From Dipylidium caninum (lineage: Eukaryota; Platyhelminthes; Cestoda; Cyclophyllidea; Dipylidiidae), in contig QEYB01001685.1 in the NCBI GenBank assembly GCA_017562135.1, positions 124,001-188,000 on the forward strand: a DNA stretch of 64,000 nt, in the 5' to 3' direction. The position numbers and the translations under genes are program-made. A model generated the notes under the pieces. The model did no database searches and was not told the DNA's origin. It saw only the letters and a list, made by a program, of their open reading frames with translations. Below are positions 12,447 to 25,800 of the stretch, in pieces (position 1 is the stretch's first letter; the number at the start of each line of letters is the position of its first letter).

Positions 12447-12519
12447 CTATTGGTCAACATCACTGACCAATAGTATGCGAGCCGAGGTCTGATTGGCTAC
12501 CTTCAGGATAAGGATTGGT
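12447..12519. promoter_or_regulatory. Cluster of four CCAAT boxes, two in a dyad
   Basis: Four CCAAT/ATTGG pentamers occur in about 70 bp: ATTGG at 12449-12453, CCAAT at 12467-12471, ATTGG at 12492-12496 and ATTGG at 12514-12518. The first two form a perfect 10-bp inverted repeat (CTATTGGTCA, 7-base gap, TGACCAATAG) at 12447-12473. The cluster ends about 190 bp upstream of the protocadherin ATG (minus strand), where a promoter is expected. CCAAT boxes are bound by NF-Y in animals; that this cluster is a promoter is inference. Confidence 0.5.
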
Positions 12520-15500
12520 TGTAGCGCTGTCTAGTCCACTAATCATTGAGGCTTGACAGTTGTGGTATCTCATTCTCGTTAGACCGTGGAGGCTCTGCAA
12601 AATGGTCACTGGGCTTCACGCGACGTATTTTACGATTTGCATGCACTCATTAGGGAAGTTATAGGAGGAAGTACTTTGCCACTTTTTTCAGATGTCGCAG
12701 TCACTCTCAGTGCGAGAAAGAAAGAAAAGCATTTGTGACCGCCTTTCCTTGGTGCGTCTTCCTGTTATGCACCTATCCATCGTTAAAAGAGTGAACCAAA
12801 ATGGTGGTATTGCCATATTTCTGTTGAATTAGCTGATGTCGTTAGTGAATCTGCGTAGGCATTGTAAGAATTAGCCCAATCAGCCAGCTTACACTTTCTA
12901 CCTCAAAATAGTCCGCTTCTCTGCCCAAAAAGTCGGTTCCTCTAGTGAATTCATATGACCCATTTCAGCGTAGACCACCAAGGCAAGCAATTTTGCGAAT
13001 CATAAAGTGAACATGACAAGCGGTTTGATTGCTCGCTCTTCTATTTCCATCCGTGAAAAAAATCAACGCGAGGCCTACTGTCCGAAGGTTATTCTCCAGA
13101 GGTCTGGATAAAAGGGAATTCTTACTTCTTTGGGGGAAAAGCATTTATTAACCATTTAGAGTGGAATAAATGGCTGTGCTCTAGGCCGAGCAGTTGTTCC
13201 TTTGTGTGAGGTCCACTTCGCCTCAAGATGACAATCTGCCCTTTTTTCGTGTCTTTAATCTTGGGAATGACTAGATTCTCCCAACCAGTTTGTTTTAATC
13301 ACAAATCACGTTAATATTTTGAAATAACGGGTAAATATGGCCTTCCAGGGCAACTTTGCAGTGCACATTGGGAAACTCGTGATGCCACTCGGCAATTAAC
13401 CATCTTACATGGCGTCCTCGTGGTTTGATAGCATTGAAATGATAAAAGTAGAAAACGAGAAGCGAGTCCATGAGACGGTGCTGGTTATCAAGGGGAATCT
13501 CCCTTAAACTGGAAGGAAAAAAGCACTACAAATAGCCGCCTACCGGAAATCGTCATTACCAATGCTCCCGTCGCCCACTTTCTCGTTCTCTCACTCTCAC
13601 TCGCACTCTCTCTCCATCTCCCTCTTTCCCCTCAACGCACTGCTGAATGGCCGTGTTCAGCGGAGCGTGGTCCGCCGGGCGGAAACGCGGAGTGGGCAAG
13701 AGTGAGAGACAGACGTTTCATCGAGTAGGCTGCCTTCACCACACCCTGACATCAACAGGAACTGCGGACGTGTTCATTCCCAACACACACAAAAAAAAGT
13801 TTATACACTAACTTCTCCCATTTCACCAGTTTTACTGTTAGTTTTTTTGATCACCAATTTTTCCGAAGTGTCGGGTTTTTGTGCTCTGCTGTAAATCTCC
13901 GGACATTTTAGGCAAAAAAAATACAGACCAGGTGCCTTATGAACTATTCTCAAATGCAGTAGTGGCAACAAAATATTTATTTGTTAGAGTTTTACGTTGT
14001 TAATCTCAGGTTATGTGAAGAACGTCCGCATTTACACCAAGTTTGACAGTTGGCAGTAAACCCCACAGGACTCTTTCGAGTCTCATTCCCCTTCGGGGAG
14101 GCCATCACCTCATCTGGCGACTTTCTCGACCACGGGGACCTCGCAGCGAGGATTTCAACGTCCACGAGGACGACTACCGTCCTACCCACTGCGAAATTTG
14201 TCCACTCCGTCCTTCTGTACTTTTTAGCGTACAAATAAACAACACCCTTTGATTTCATTGTCCCACATCAACCAAAATCAGCCCACGTCCTCCTTGTAAT
14301 TTGTCCCAGAGACGAGTAGGCTCTCAGTTCCACCTGCAGCTCCCCTCGCTAGTGAGAATGGCTTCTAATTAGGCAAGGAGACACGGAGAGGTCGAGGGAG
14401 AAGTGGGCGCATTGGCTGCACCCCGTAAATTGAACCCTTTTTGTCAACATTAGAATTGTTTTTTTGTGGGTTTAGAACAATGGATGTTGGACTAGACGGC
14501 CATTTATGATTAATTCGGGCGAGTTATTTCTCAAAACCGCCGCGTTTTCTGGGGATGAAGGCTGGTGCAGAACAGAAGCGGCGGGCTTCTCATGCCCAAA
14601 GCACCGACTTCTTCTTGTGGAAGGAGGCGGATCCCCCTCGAGAGACAATGTGGCTCTTCTCTCTTCCCCAAACTTTCCCTCGGTATCCTCAGCCATTTAC
14701 ACACAACCACCGTGCGATGGAGGGTAGTGAATCGGTCATTCTTGAACATGACAGTCAGTTGAGACGAGGAGGAAACGCTTTTACTGCCAGGTCTGAAGGC
14801 AGTACTGTCGATCCGAGGAGGTTGTGACCGGACCAGAGGTAGACGCAACTAATCATGTCACACTTTCGCCCAAAATTCCCCCGCGAATCGTGGCCACCGG
14901 AAGTATTCAAAGTGGGTGGTTGGCTTGAATTCCTCCACTCCCATTCTTACTTTCTCCTTCCCACTACTCCCACTGACCACCAACATTTTCCTCTAAATTC
15001 GTGCAACTTCTTATCTACTCCACGAAATGTGCATGTCGCAGACCCTCTGAGGTGAGTGTAAATTGTGGTCTCATAGGAGCCAATGGAGGTAGGCGAATAT
15101 TGCCACAACGACGAATATTGCCACAACGACGGTTAGATTGGAGCTTTAGACAGCGTTTCTTCAGTAATGTGGAATTTTATCCATCTCAACCGAAGGCTGA
15201 AAGTTGACGACCATCTTCCTCGTGCTCGAGATGTCGGTATTGAAAGGTCAAGTAGCCTTATGTTTGACAAAGGGCAATTACGAGCGACACAACCACTTGC
15301 GTATCCAGTGCAAAGGTCGGCATATTGCTCTTTTGTTGATTAATTGCACGTGTTAAATCTCCGTCTGGGGAATAAATCGTCTCGAGAAAGTCGTCGGTCC
15401 CACCTGGACAATCGCCTCGCGGTCCAGAAATTACTCGGACGAATGACGACGCGGAGGAGCGTCAGCAGTAAGGTGAGGGAGTCCTGCCGAGACTAACTCG

Positions 15501-16850
15501 TGAGTTCTTTGCACGTAGCCAATCACCACGACGCTGTATTTTGTTGAAGGACAGTAACGCCTTTCAATGAGTCTACCAACCGCTTGTAGAAGCTCCAAGA
15601 AGCCTTGGAAAGTGCTCTAAAGTGGGTAGGAAGACAGCCCGCCCTGTCAGTGGCGGAGGGGAACATCAACAGCCCTTGTCCATCCTTTGTCGAGTTCCTC
15701 CGTTATGGTGACATTAATTGGGAGTAGGGGAAAGAAGACATGGCAATGTGGCCTCTCTTCCGCCCGGCAGACCTCACAGGGCGCTCACGATGGCAACAGA
15801 CAAACATTCCACCACACGTGACAGCACGTAGGTCAGCTTCCGTGACTCCTCGGACCAATTCTCGACTCCCCTCCCCTTCAGGCGAGAGGCAACTGGGGGT
15901 CAACGGGGCTGGCCGGCAGACGTGTCCCCTTCTACACCACATAAATAATCTTAATGCGAGAGACAGAGGCTGGTAAGCTTCCGCCTGCTCCCTCCTGCCT
16001 CAGGTAAACCCCCTCGCCCAAATCCCACACTTGTGCGGCTAATTTGAAAGACCCGACGATGAGGACGACGTCGGCCTTTCCTGATCTTTCCTTCCGGTCT
16101 GAGAAGAAGATAGGAGGCCTCCTTGATGGGCGTCTTTCCTTTTAAACACACAGACTAAACGCATCTTATCCGCAGGAGGAATTGAAGCCGTCGGCTCATA
16201 ATCTCCGCCCCCCAGTGAGGTTGCTGGTTGGGCGTGTCAACGACCTCTCAGGTGATTGGAATGCCTGGCTTTTTGCCTACTCTCCAGATAAATTCCATCA
16301 AAGGTGAAATATCGACTCAGAGGACTATTAGGCGGAATGTCAGGATGTCGGCCAGATCCGCTGACCTTTCGCTGACAGGAGAAATACGAGGTATTCGAGC
16401 AAACTCATTACCCTCTTTTGGTATTGTTTCGTGTAAATATGCCTACATTCCTATGCTACGCGTCGTACTACTGGTAGAAATGTTGGGAATGTGTCCCGAG
16501 GGCAGCAGAGCGCGGTCCTAACATAGGCCGCTAACGACACTACGCAGGGAACACATTGAAAATCCGCTCACCAACGCTCCACGAGGTCTGCGCCACCACC
16601 TTCTGCCCCGAGTCACTTAAGGTAAGTGGGTCGTGGGGAGACGGATCTCGCTGATCTGTCATAACACAAGAGACGAGAAGGCGTTTGTGTATGAGGTCCG
16701 CCGCAAGAAAAACGCCAACTGATAAAACTCAGAAACACTGTAGCCGGGAATCGAAGTTAATGCCACGAAAAAAGGGTGGAGGCAGTTGATGGGTTATAGG
16801 AAGTGTTTAAAACCCTCTTCTCTGTGTCTGGGTGGACAGAGACACGGAAA
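12520..16850. other. Gene-free region upstream of protocadherin
   Basis: No supported gene. It contains a CT-rich tract at about 13577-13630 and a short tandem duplication at 15094-15129. Open frames are short and show no recognisable family motif. Confidence 0.45.
15094..15129. repeat. 18-bp tandem duplication
   Basis: The 18-base unit CGAATATTGCCACAACGA occurs twice head to tail, with no mismatch. Confidence 0.9.
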
Positions 16851-17172
16851 GGTCTCCTTCTAGGCGAGTGGAGTGAAGTGAAATGTCTATCTCGAAAGGA
16901 TTAAGTGGGCTGAGGGCAGAGGATGGAATTTCTCGCGTTACCTGTTCACTCGTCAGACTGGAACTTCACCAGCCCCGGGAAAAGAGGAGGAAGGGAGGCT
17001 TTGGCAGTGGCGGCTTGATGGGGAGAACACGAGGATTTGGCGCACAAAATACAAACTCCAGAAATTGTTAGACCATCGACGCGAGCATCTACACAAAATG
17101 CTGTCCGCATCGCTTCGACCCAGGCGTCCGAGGAGAACTCGTTGCGGAAAATTAGTCCATGGGACTGAGACG

Positions 17173-17204
17173 GAGCAGAGCAGAGCAGAGCAGAGCAGAG
17201 CAGA
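17173..17204. repeat. (GAGCA)n minisatellite
   Basis: About six head-to-tail GAGCA pentamers with no interruption. A related GGAGC array lies at 19577-19603. Confidence 0.9.
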
Positions 17205-17424
17205 CTGGGGGAGGAGAGAATGAGCAGCCGCCCAGCATTCGTCCACACTCCGGTGACACAGCTGTGTCCGTCTGTGTGTGTCTGTGTCCCCTCGTGTCCG
17301 AGTCTGAGTCCGAGTCCACCTCCACCTCCACCTGCACCGCCATCGCCACCGCCACCTCAACCTCCACGGTGTCGGTGCCAGCGTCTGTTTCTGTGTCCGT
17401 GGGTATGTTTGTGAACGCGTGCAT

Positions 17425-17476
17425 GTGTCGGTGTCTGTGTGCGAGTGTGTGTGTGAGTGTGTGTGTGTGTATGTGC
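17425..17476. repeat. GT-rich microsatellite
   Basis: Interrupted (GT)n of about 50 bases. With the opposite-sense CA tract at 17561-17612 it forms an imperfect inverted repeat about 85 bp apart. Confidence 0.85.
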
Positions 17477-17560
17477 AGGAAAGTGGGCGATTGCATTGGA
17501 GAGACGTGAGACACACTTTTTCCCCTCGTGAGCACCATCGCCGCCTGAAGACAGGTGGTT

Positions 17561-17612
17561 GCACACACACCCACACACCCACACCCATGCACACACACAC
17601 ACACACACGCAC
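17561..17612. repeat. CA-rich microsatellite
   Basis: Interrupted (CA)n of about 50 bases, complementary in sense to the GT tract at 17425-17476. Confidence 0.85.
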
Positions 17613-17970
17613 GAGATTGTAGTCGTCCAAATGGGCTGACAGAGACGGAGACGGAGGCGGGAGGTGTGCTGCAGACCACAAACCACAACAACCAATGAGT
17701 CTCCATCGCCCCTCGCCGCGTGGGCCACCGACACGGATGAGAGACGTGGTCGGCGGCGCAGGCTCAACAACAGTGGCTTCCTCTGCTGCTTTCTGCTGCC
17801 TTCTGCTCGCCGCCTCACGCAGACTTGACCAACCTGGCCAGAATGTCGTCAGGCCGTTGACTAGTGATGCCAGAGAGGGGGACACTGCGTGTGGCCACGC
17901 ACCACCGACTGGTCTGAGGCGTGTCGTTTGTCAGTCCTTTGGACGCACTCGTCTTCTTGACTACAGAGTG

Positions 17971-18012
17971 TGGCAGTGGCAGTGGCAGTGGCAGTGACAG
18001 TGACAGTGGCAG
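17971..18012. repeat. (TGGCAG)n hexamer array
   Basis: Seven 6-base units: four TGGCAG, two TGACAG, then TGGCAG. Confidence 0.9.
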
Positions 18013-19199
18013 GCGACATGTCTGCGCGCAGTCTCCTAACCACAGCATTCGACGACCGAGTTGGAGTCAAAGGCCTCCGGTGTCAGTCTGCTGAGTGGCT
18101 GAGTGAGAACTCCTCGACACTCCGCCCTGCGTCTCCTCTCACGCAGACGCCGAGGCAGGATTGGAGGAGGGCGGACGTGGTGGCTGTTGGAGTGGATGCT
18201 GGGCGTGTAGTTGGAGAGTATTCAGTGTAGGTGGTAGTGGTGAAGAATGCGGCCGAAGCGATCGCCCAGATGCGAGGCAGTGAGTGGGGGTGGTGGGGGA
18301 AGGCGGGAGGAGGTGCAGGCGGGACTGTGGAGGAGGCTGAAAACGATGAGAAGTAGGAGGAGTTGGAGCAATTGGCGGCAACAAACGTGGTTGATAGGGA
18401 AGAACAACGACGCCACGTCCTCCCTCTTCGCTCTCGTCTACCTTCTCTCTCGGCTCTGTGAAGATTGAGAAGGATTGCGACCAACAGACGGTTGCTGTGT
18501 GTTCGTGTATACACCTGTAGGTGTGAGTGTGTAAGTTGTTGTGTGCATGCGTGTGCGCAAGCAATGTCTAAGCGAGGGTTGTTGGTATCGTCAGAGACGA
18601 CTTGAGTCTACTGAGCTCGATTGCGGTGCCTCCACACACTGGCGTCAATGAGGTGCACGGGGAAACTTCGTCCCTCTTCGAGGGCATCTCGTGGCCACTC
18701 TAATTCCGCCCTAAGTGGACTGAGGTGAGACGATGTGAAGTTAGTCGAGAATTTGTTATGGAAGTGTCTCGTCTGGCCAACTTGGCGCTCCTCCCAGCCC
18801 CACACGCCCCGGGAAGAACGCAGAAGTGTAGTCGTGGAGGTCGTTCGGTGAGTGGGTTGGTGTGCAAGTGGTCGGCCGGTGAGGCAGCAGAAGGCAGCCG
18901 TGGGAGGCCATGAAAGAGAGCTACTTCTGTGACGATAACAGGGGTGGCGAGGATGATGGAAGCAGGAGAATGTGCGAAGTTTCGAGTGTGTCTCCTGTCG
19001 GACTGAACCACTCTGATTAGTCTTCGAGAAGAGGGCGGCTTTTCTCGCTTTCCCATACGTTGTTACGTGATTTAAACGCCCTACGATCTCGAGTTAGACG
19101 AGAGGTCTCGCAGTTCACATCATCGTTCGATGCGTTGCCTGTTGTTTGCCTGCTGGTGGAAAATGTTGTGCTACGCGTCTGGTGGCATACGGCAGCGGC

Positions 19200-19394
19200 A
19201 GGAAGAGGAAGGGAGGAGGAGAAGAATTAGAAGGAGAAGGAGAAGTAGACTGGGGGGTGAAAAGAGGATGAGAGGAGAGTAGGAGGAGCCAAGGGAAAGG
19301 AAAGGAAAGAAAAGGAAAGAAAGAGAGAACGTGAGAATGGAAGAGTGTTCGATGGAAGAGAAAGATGAGGAGGAGGAAGAGGAAGAGGAGCGGG
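19200..19394. repeat. Polypurine tract
   Basis: About 195 bases of almost pure G/A on the plus strand with few pyrimidine interruptions, including GGAAA and GAGGA repeats. Such tracts can adopt triplex DNA; any function here is unknown. Confidence 0.8.
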
Positions 19395-19576
19395 TGTCCG
19401 AATGTGTGCGTGGCGCGTACCCGTGCTCGCGTGGACGTTGACGCGCAGCAACGCCTCACACACGTATGATGTGCATTATGTAAGTAGTCGTCAGTGTCGT
19501 GTGCCTGTTTGTGTATGTGGTTGCGGTGTCCGTGAAAGTGCGCCGAATGGCACAGCTGGTGGAGGGTGGAGTCGGT

Positions 19577-19603
19577 GGAGCGGAGCGGAGCGGAGCGGAG
19601 CAG
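19577..19603. repeat. (GGAGC)n minisatellite
   Basis: About five GGAGC pentamers in a row, similar to the GAGCA array 2.4 kb to the left. Confidence 0.85.
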
Positions 19604-19899
19604 AGGCGTTCAGCGACACCGAATGGCTCTCTTGTGGCGAGCAAGGAGGGCATGAGAAGTGGGTGAAGAAGGGAGTCGCGCGTAACACCAGCTGGGAACG
19701 CAGACAGTTTAGCGTGTACCTCATGGTGGCCGGCCGTGCTGACAGCGCTGACTGCTGGCGTGTTGCTTGGCTGGCCAGCTGGCATGCGAGGAGTTTTGGA
19801 GAAGCGCATGTCCAGGAGTGTGGAAAACGAGCCCGTTTTCGCCACAGACGTCTGCAGGCAGAAAGCGAATAAGTGAAAATCTTGGCAAGTCGGTAAATG

Positions 19900-22800
19900 A
19901 ATGGCTGGACTGAATGGGGCAACGACGTTCGCGAGTTCAACACTGCCATCAAAACTATCTGCGTGTTTGCGAAGAATTCCTGTGTTCATGAAGACCAAAT
20001 ATGAGCATTTGCACTTTCTTATAATTGCCAAAATCACTCCAACCTGTTAACACCGTCCCTCCGACTCGGACTTGCGATGTCGAAGACTGTCTTCTCCCAA
20101 CCGAAATCTACTAAGAGGCGCCTGCAGCCTGTGCGACCTGGGATCCACGCACAAAACGTGTCTAAATGCTTGTCTTGTGGAGATGAGGCGCAGTTCCACT
20201 CCGCACTTGCTTAATTCCTACTGGTCTTCACCAGTCTCGTCGCCCTCTTTCCCCATCCACTTCGTTTGACCCCCTGGCCGAATTAATGCGTACACCTCCA
20301 CCGCCACCATCCTAACAACACCACCGCCCTCAGCCCCAGACGCGATTCTCCCACTTCCACCACGAGGCTACTGAATTCTCACAAACTACTTCACCTCCGC
20401 CCTAATTTGTGCTTAAAACAGCCGATTAATAAAGTGTGTGCCATTTCACCTGCGATTAAATTACTCCCTTTTGTCGCCAGTGGACTATTAAATGCCAGAA
20501 GAGCTATCGTCAGGGCTTTACTGCCTCTGTGGCCTTCGGGGAATGCACCAGTCCTCGGAGGTCAGGTAAGGCTAAATGCGGAACGCCACGTGCCTGCTGA
20601 TTTCTCTTCCCGCCTGTCAATTGTGTGCCACAGTTGACACATCAGTCGAGGCGAGGGAGGTGGACGTGACAGAAGCCCCACTGAAAAATGAGGTGACGTT
20701 TTTAAAGCCCCCTTATTTTAACTGTGCACCTCAGGGAGACCAAATGGGTGTGACTTGGGGGAGGAGAAGTGGAGGCAAGTCTCGGCTCTCCTCTGCTTGA
20801 TTCACCTGTCACAGAGGTGTCACATGTGGAGGCATAAAATTATGACTGCCACATGACAGAATTATTTAAATTTTTTTAGGACAGGATGCTAATATGAAAA
20901 AAAAAGTGGATGGATATGGTCTAAAATGCGGGGTTAAATGCACGACTTCTCTGCCTCATTAAATATTAAACTAGATTAGAGTACACGAGAGTTATCTCCA
21001 CAATTTTGGAGTTTTTCCACTACCTCAAATACACAGTCTTGTGGGACCCGAGGCTTCGCCAAACGCCAAACCCAATCTTCCGATTTATCAACTGTAAAAA
21101 ACCCCGCTTTTTTTCGTCTTTGCCCTCTTATCACCACCGGGGTAGAGTGGATTATTCCTAAAATACCTTCCAACAAATGTGACACGAAACCCAGTCAACG
21201 TGGAGCGGAGCAGTTAAACCCACAACTCTTCTCATTCCCCTACTTCTGACCAAAACAGTTGACATCTTTTTCATAGGGCATTGTCAAACAGATGGGCAGC
21301 CTTTTCTTCACACCGATCCGTCTCACACAGAAGCTCTGGATGTCTGGAAGTCAACACAAGTTCACAGCCACCACCGCCACAGACGATATGGCATTCAAAA
21401 GGCCTGCAGACATTTTCCTGACACGGTAATTGGCATTTCCTGTCTGATTAGACGGACTATTTCCATTAAGCTATTAGGTCTTTGTAGCGACATTAATGCC
21501 TTCAACTGACTTCCATCAAACTCCTGTCATTTACTTCAAATAAAGGAAGTAAATGTTCTCGTAATGCTTTTACTAATAGGCATAAGTGCCCGCCTTAATT
21601 TCTCAAGTACCGTGAAATTTTACCCTTAGTTAACCATTTCAAGTCACGCATATCATAGTGCTCCTTATGAATAGACGCTATATGAGCCGTGAAGGAGGGG
21701 CTATTGACTTGAATATTTCAGAAGTACCGTCATTTCATAAACACGACTACGTTGGCACCTCTTTACACCTTCGAGTAATTAATAATTCCGCTTTTTTAAC
21801 GCTAAGGCGAGAGGACGAGAGTGGAAAACACGTTATTGTTCGTGGCTGTGCACGCAAATCCTGAATAAAATATTCATCTTGTGTATACGAGAACTGTATT
21901 TGAGGTGGAGGGGTGGGAAATTGGATTTGCGAGGCTTTATGAGGGTGTCCATGTCGTTACTAGAGCATGGGACATCGTTTCCTTTTTTTGAATACTCTCT
22001 CACGAGTCGTAAAATATACATTTCAAAATTATTAGTTTTTCTCATTTTAGTGTCTTAAGTTAGGTGTATAAATTACTCATCCTTATTGGGTAAACATGGG
22101 CGGCCCCGAAGGACTCAACATAAAATCGATAATTGATGACGCAATTATGCAGACGTCCAACATAGCCCTTTGCAAGCAAATCAATAAAATTAAGGGAAGT
22201 GAGCGTTATTCGTCCTTGAAAAGGAGGTTATTCCGCCACTTAGCGTGTTCTAGAAGCCAGAAAATGGGATATGTGCTTAAGTGGGATCTTCTATTTCAGT
22301 GTGAAGAACATCAGGAGCACACGTGTGCATAAATTTGCCGATTTATTCTTTCATATCACACCCGGATATCATACATTTGAGGTAAGGTAATATGGAACAA
22401 AGCTGTCATTAAATCGTCATGTGTTTCACTACACCTCTAAGACATGAATTGTCTGTTAACTTCATCTTCCGCCTTTGAATTTTGTGCCTTTGAGTGGTTG
22501 CAGTAATTTCAGTTATTGTATAATTTATGGACTGAATAATAACGTGCTGTTAAGGTTGCGGTGTATTCATTCATGTGATCGCTATATTGTGTGTACAATA
22601 ACAAGATCACGTTGTTCTAGATATGAACTCTCATGGGGGAAGAGAATTAGGTCATTCTTCGGTACAAAATACGTTCCGTTGCCAACATTTCAGAGACGGT
22701 CCGCTTCCTTTTGTCGTTTGTGAGCTTCAGTGCCTTTTACATCTCAACAAAGAGAATAGTATAATAACCGCATGAGGATATTCTCTCTATTCACGATAAA

Positions 22801-25800
22801 ATTTTATTTGCGTCTGAAGTGGAGTTGGAAGTGGCGCCATGAGAATTACAAAAGAATGTCTCAGTGAATACTCCGGGGAAGAAGTTCTGTAATCTAACGG
22901 GACTAGGCAATGGAATTGGCGCCTTTTTTATCCCAAGGAAGTATCCCACCTTCACTGTTGAACTTATCATTTGCTTTGCGATACAAGTGAGATAATGCGC
23001 AGAAGACCGAGTAGCTACCAGCTTTAATGAAAGCATGGATACTCATATTTTGATTGGTCCAATCTAAACCAATGAGTGGTCGGTAAGGATTGAAATCGGA
23101 AATCGATACGGCTGTCACACTAGCATTTTAATGTGCTTCGTCACGGTGATTCTTTTAGTCTGACAATGCTGATGTCCTCTAAACTCACTTCGCTTGAAAG
23201 GTGATTTTTTCTTTGTTGTGATACAGAATTTTAGCGTCATTAACCGCGGTTTTCTAAGAGTTTCTACGGCTCCTTCAATTTAAATTTTACGTCTTCTGTT
23301 GTTTTCAAGAGTTTACTCTAGTTTACTCATTCCGATCTAATTACAAAACCACCTCCACGCTCCATTGCTCGTCTACCTACTTGCCCTGCTTGTTAGTTTG
23401 TTCGTTAGCGTTGAGTGTGAAGAGAGGGATCTGCACTAATATTAATATGTGATGAAAATAACTACTTTGCTGCACATTTTTCTAACCCATAAATAATTAT
23501 ACCTCGTTGCACTCCGCGCCTGAGAGTCAATGTCGTTAAACACGGGAGGAAACAGTTGTTGGTGAAGTGGCAAGACGTATGCCAATGCCCGTTGTGTGTA
23601 GGAAAGTAATATTAGCCATGCGAAAAGGCCTAACTACAAAAGATTGGAAATTTACTTGCCTTACAGGGAGTTTGATTTAAACGGAGATGTCGGAGAAGAC
23701 ATATTGTACTTGTCATCTCGACCGCCAATCACAAGCGTTCTGAAAATGCGCGCCCATCCCTAAGTACCATCCAGTCAGTCATGTACACAATCACATCACT
23801 TTTTGTCTTATCTTCAATTTCTGACATTCATTAGTCAGTTGAAATATGAAAATGGAGATAAATGTCAAGCGCCCCGTCGCGATGCTTGATTATGAGAGAG
23901 CTATCGCCTCCTCCCTCCGACTTTGACCCTTTCGGCTACTGAGAAACCTGTAGATGTCGAGGTATCATGGACCTGTGACACGTTCATGCGCCCATTAATA
24001 AGGAATTATGACCACAGATAAAACACAAGAGCATGGGGTAAATTGCCCGTCTGGCCCTCAGGCTAATTACAACGGCAGTAACAGTCTCTAAGGGGGAATT
24101 TTTCCCTACTTTAGCTATTTGAAGCCAACTCCCCTCAGAGTGAAGTATTCAATCACAATTGGTAAAATTGGCAACTTTCACCCAGAGGATGCCACTTGAT
24201 AGTTGACAAACAGCTGACAGGAGTAGCGGGCGAGACTAGCCTTTAAGTGAATAGAATTAAGGCAAAATAAAAATAAAACTTATTCAAGCCCTGATAAAAG
24301 AGCAGGAGAGGGAATATGGAGATGGAAGGCTTCACTAAACTCCTATCAAAGGCCCCATAGCAAGGCAGTTTATAGACTTTGCCGACCATTTACAGCATAA
24401 AAACGCCATCCCGAAGGTGTTGGCATCCTCCACGAGCGGGTGTAGTGTCCGGGGGTTGGGAAAGAAGACAGTCATTGCCTTAATCTACGGCCATTCAAGC
24501 GTATGGTACAACTCCGGTCAAACGGTCAAACGCACTTCCCATGCACCCGAAAAACTTTTGACTAATTAGTATCCATTGTGGCAATTTTGGGGTGATTAAT
24601 CGGTACAATTCAGTACGGAGGAAATAAAACCCCATTCACCACCGTGTGTGTTTTTTCTGCCTCACCAAAGATGAAAAGCCCTACTTTGAGCTCATTTATC
24701 ATTTGTGGCCAAATTTCTCCACTAGCCACCAGCCAGCTTCCAATGTCCTTCCCAAGTGCAATTTGAGGTATATTCGACGAGGCCTGATGCTATTTTTATC
24801 CCCCCTTCCACCAATTTGTTGTGGTTGGAAGGAGACTAGGCAAACGCTGAGATCGCAGACTAGTTCCCAAACGTTTTCTTTCACTTTCCCACTTAATGCA
24901 CCTTGCTCCTCTGTCCCCACTTTTTAGGTGGTGTGAAGGCGAGCAGACAGTGGTAACTCCATTCCCCCATCCTCCTGAGGGTGTAGGCTAACACACCCTA
25001 CGGGGAGGTGAACTTGTCGCAGTTATTATTACTCCTCGCTCTATCTGCATATCTCCGAGTTAAAACACACCCATGTTTTGTTTTCTGCTACCGCGGCTCC
25101 ATCGACGATTTTATCGCGGAATCGGCTCAGGCAAGTCATTATTGCCCCTGTCTGTGTATAAAAACTGAAAGAAAACAATTCTCCACCTTTGTTGGTGCCA
25201 TTTCAGTCGTTCTCGGGAGAAAACTCAAGTATGGGCAGTGTATTCTTTTGTTTGAAAACTTCCTAATTCCCTTGGGGTGGTGACAGGGGGCAAGTAAAGG
25301 TCAACCTTGCAACACCTTCTTCAAAAATTCCACATCGTTCCAGAGTTTGGTAGGATTTTACTCTCCTTTACAGGTTGATCATGTGAAAGGCACGAAAGTA
25401 TTTCACAGGAAACTTCTTTTCTATGATATTTGTTATATTCTGGCAATACCATGTTTTTTTGTCCCCCTCGTCCCCCTACAATCTTAAAATCGGTAATGTG
25501 GATGAGAAATAAAGCACTGGAACATTACCAACACTTTATTTGACCAGCAGAAGTCATCGTCTTTCTCCTAGACCTTACAACGCCCAAACGAGGTGGAAAA
25601 TATGCGGTCACATCTCTGAAAAGGGAGCACAGTGATGGAACCGAGGGTTTGTCGGCTTTGTTGAAAATCAGATGTCCCCCGAAAGGTCTCGCAAATCGAG
25701 GGGAAGTGATTTCATCACGGGTGGGAATGAAGACCGAAGAGATGGTCAAAAATATGTATGATTGTGACAAATTGCGCGGTTTGGTGAGACAGGCTGGATG

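Noticed and set aside
16953..17885. 310-codon minus-strand open frame
   Set aside because: Built almost entirely from CA/GT, Arg-Trp and Thr-His simple repeats of the 17-kb cluster; no domain and overlapping open frames in all phases.
22096..22332. 78-codon plus-strand frame starting Met-Gly-Gly-Pro-Glu
   Set aside because: Fairly protein-like composition but isolated in AT-rich DNA, no recognised motif and no neighbouring exon that joins in frame.
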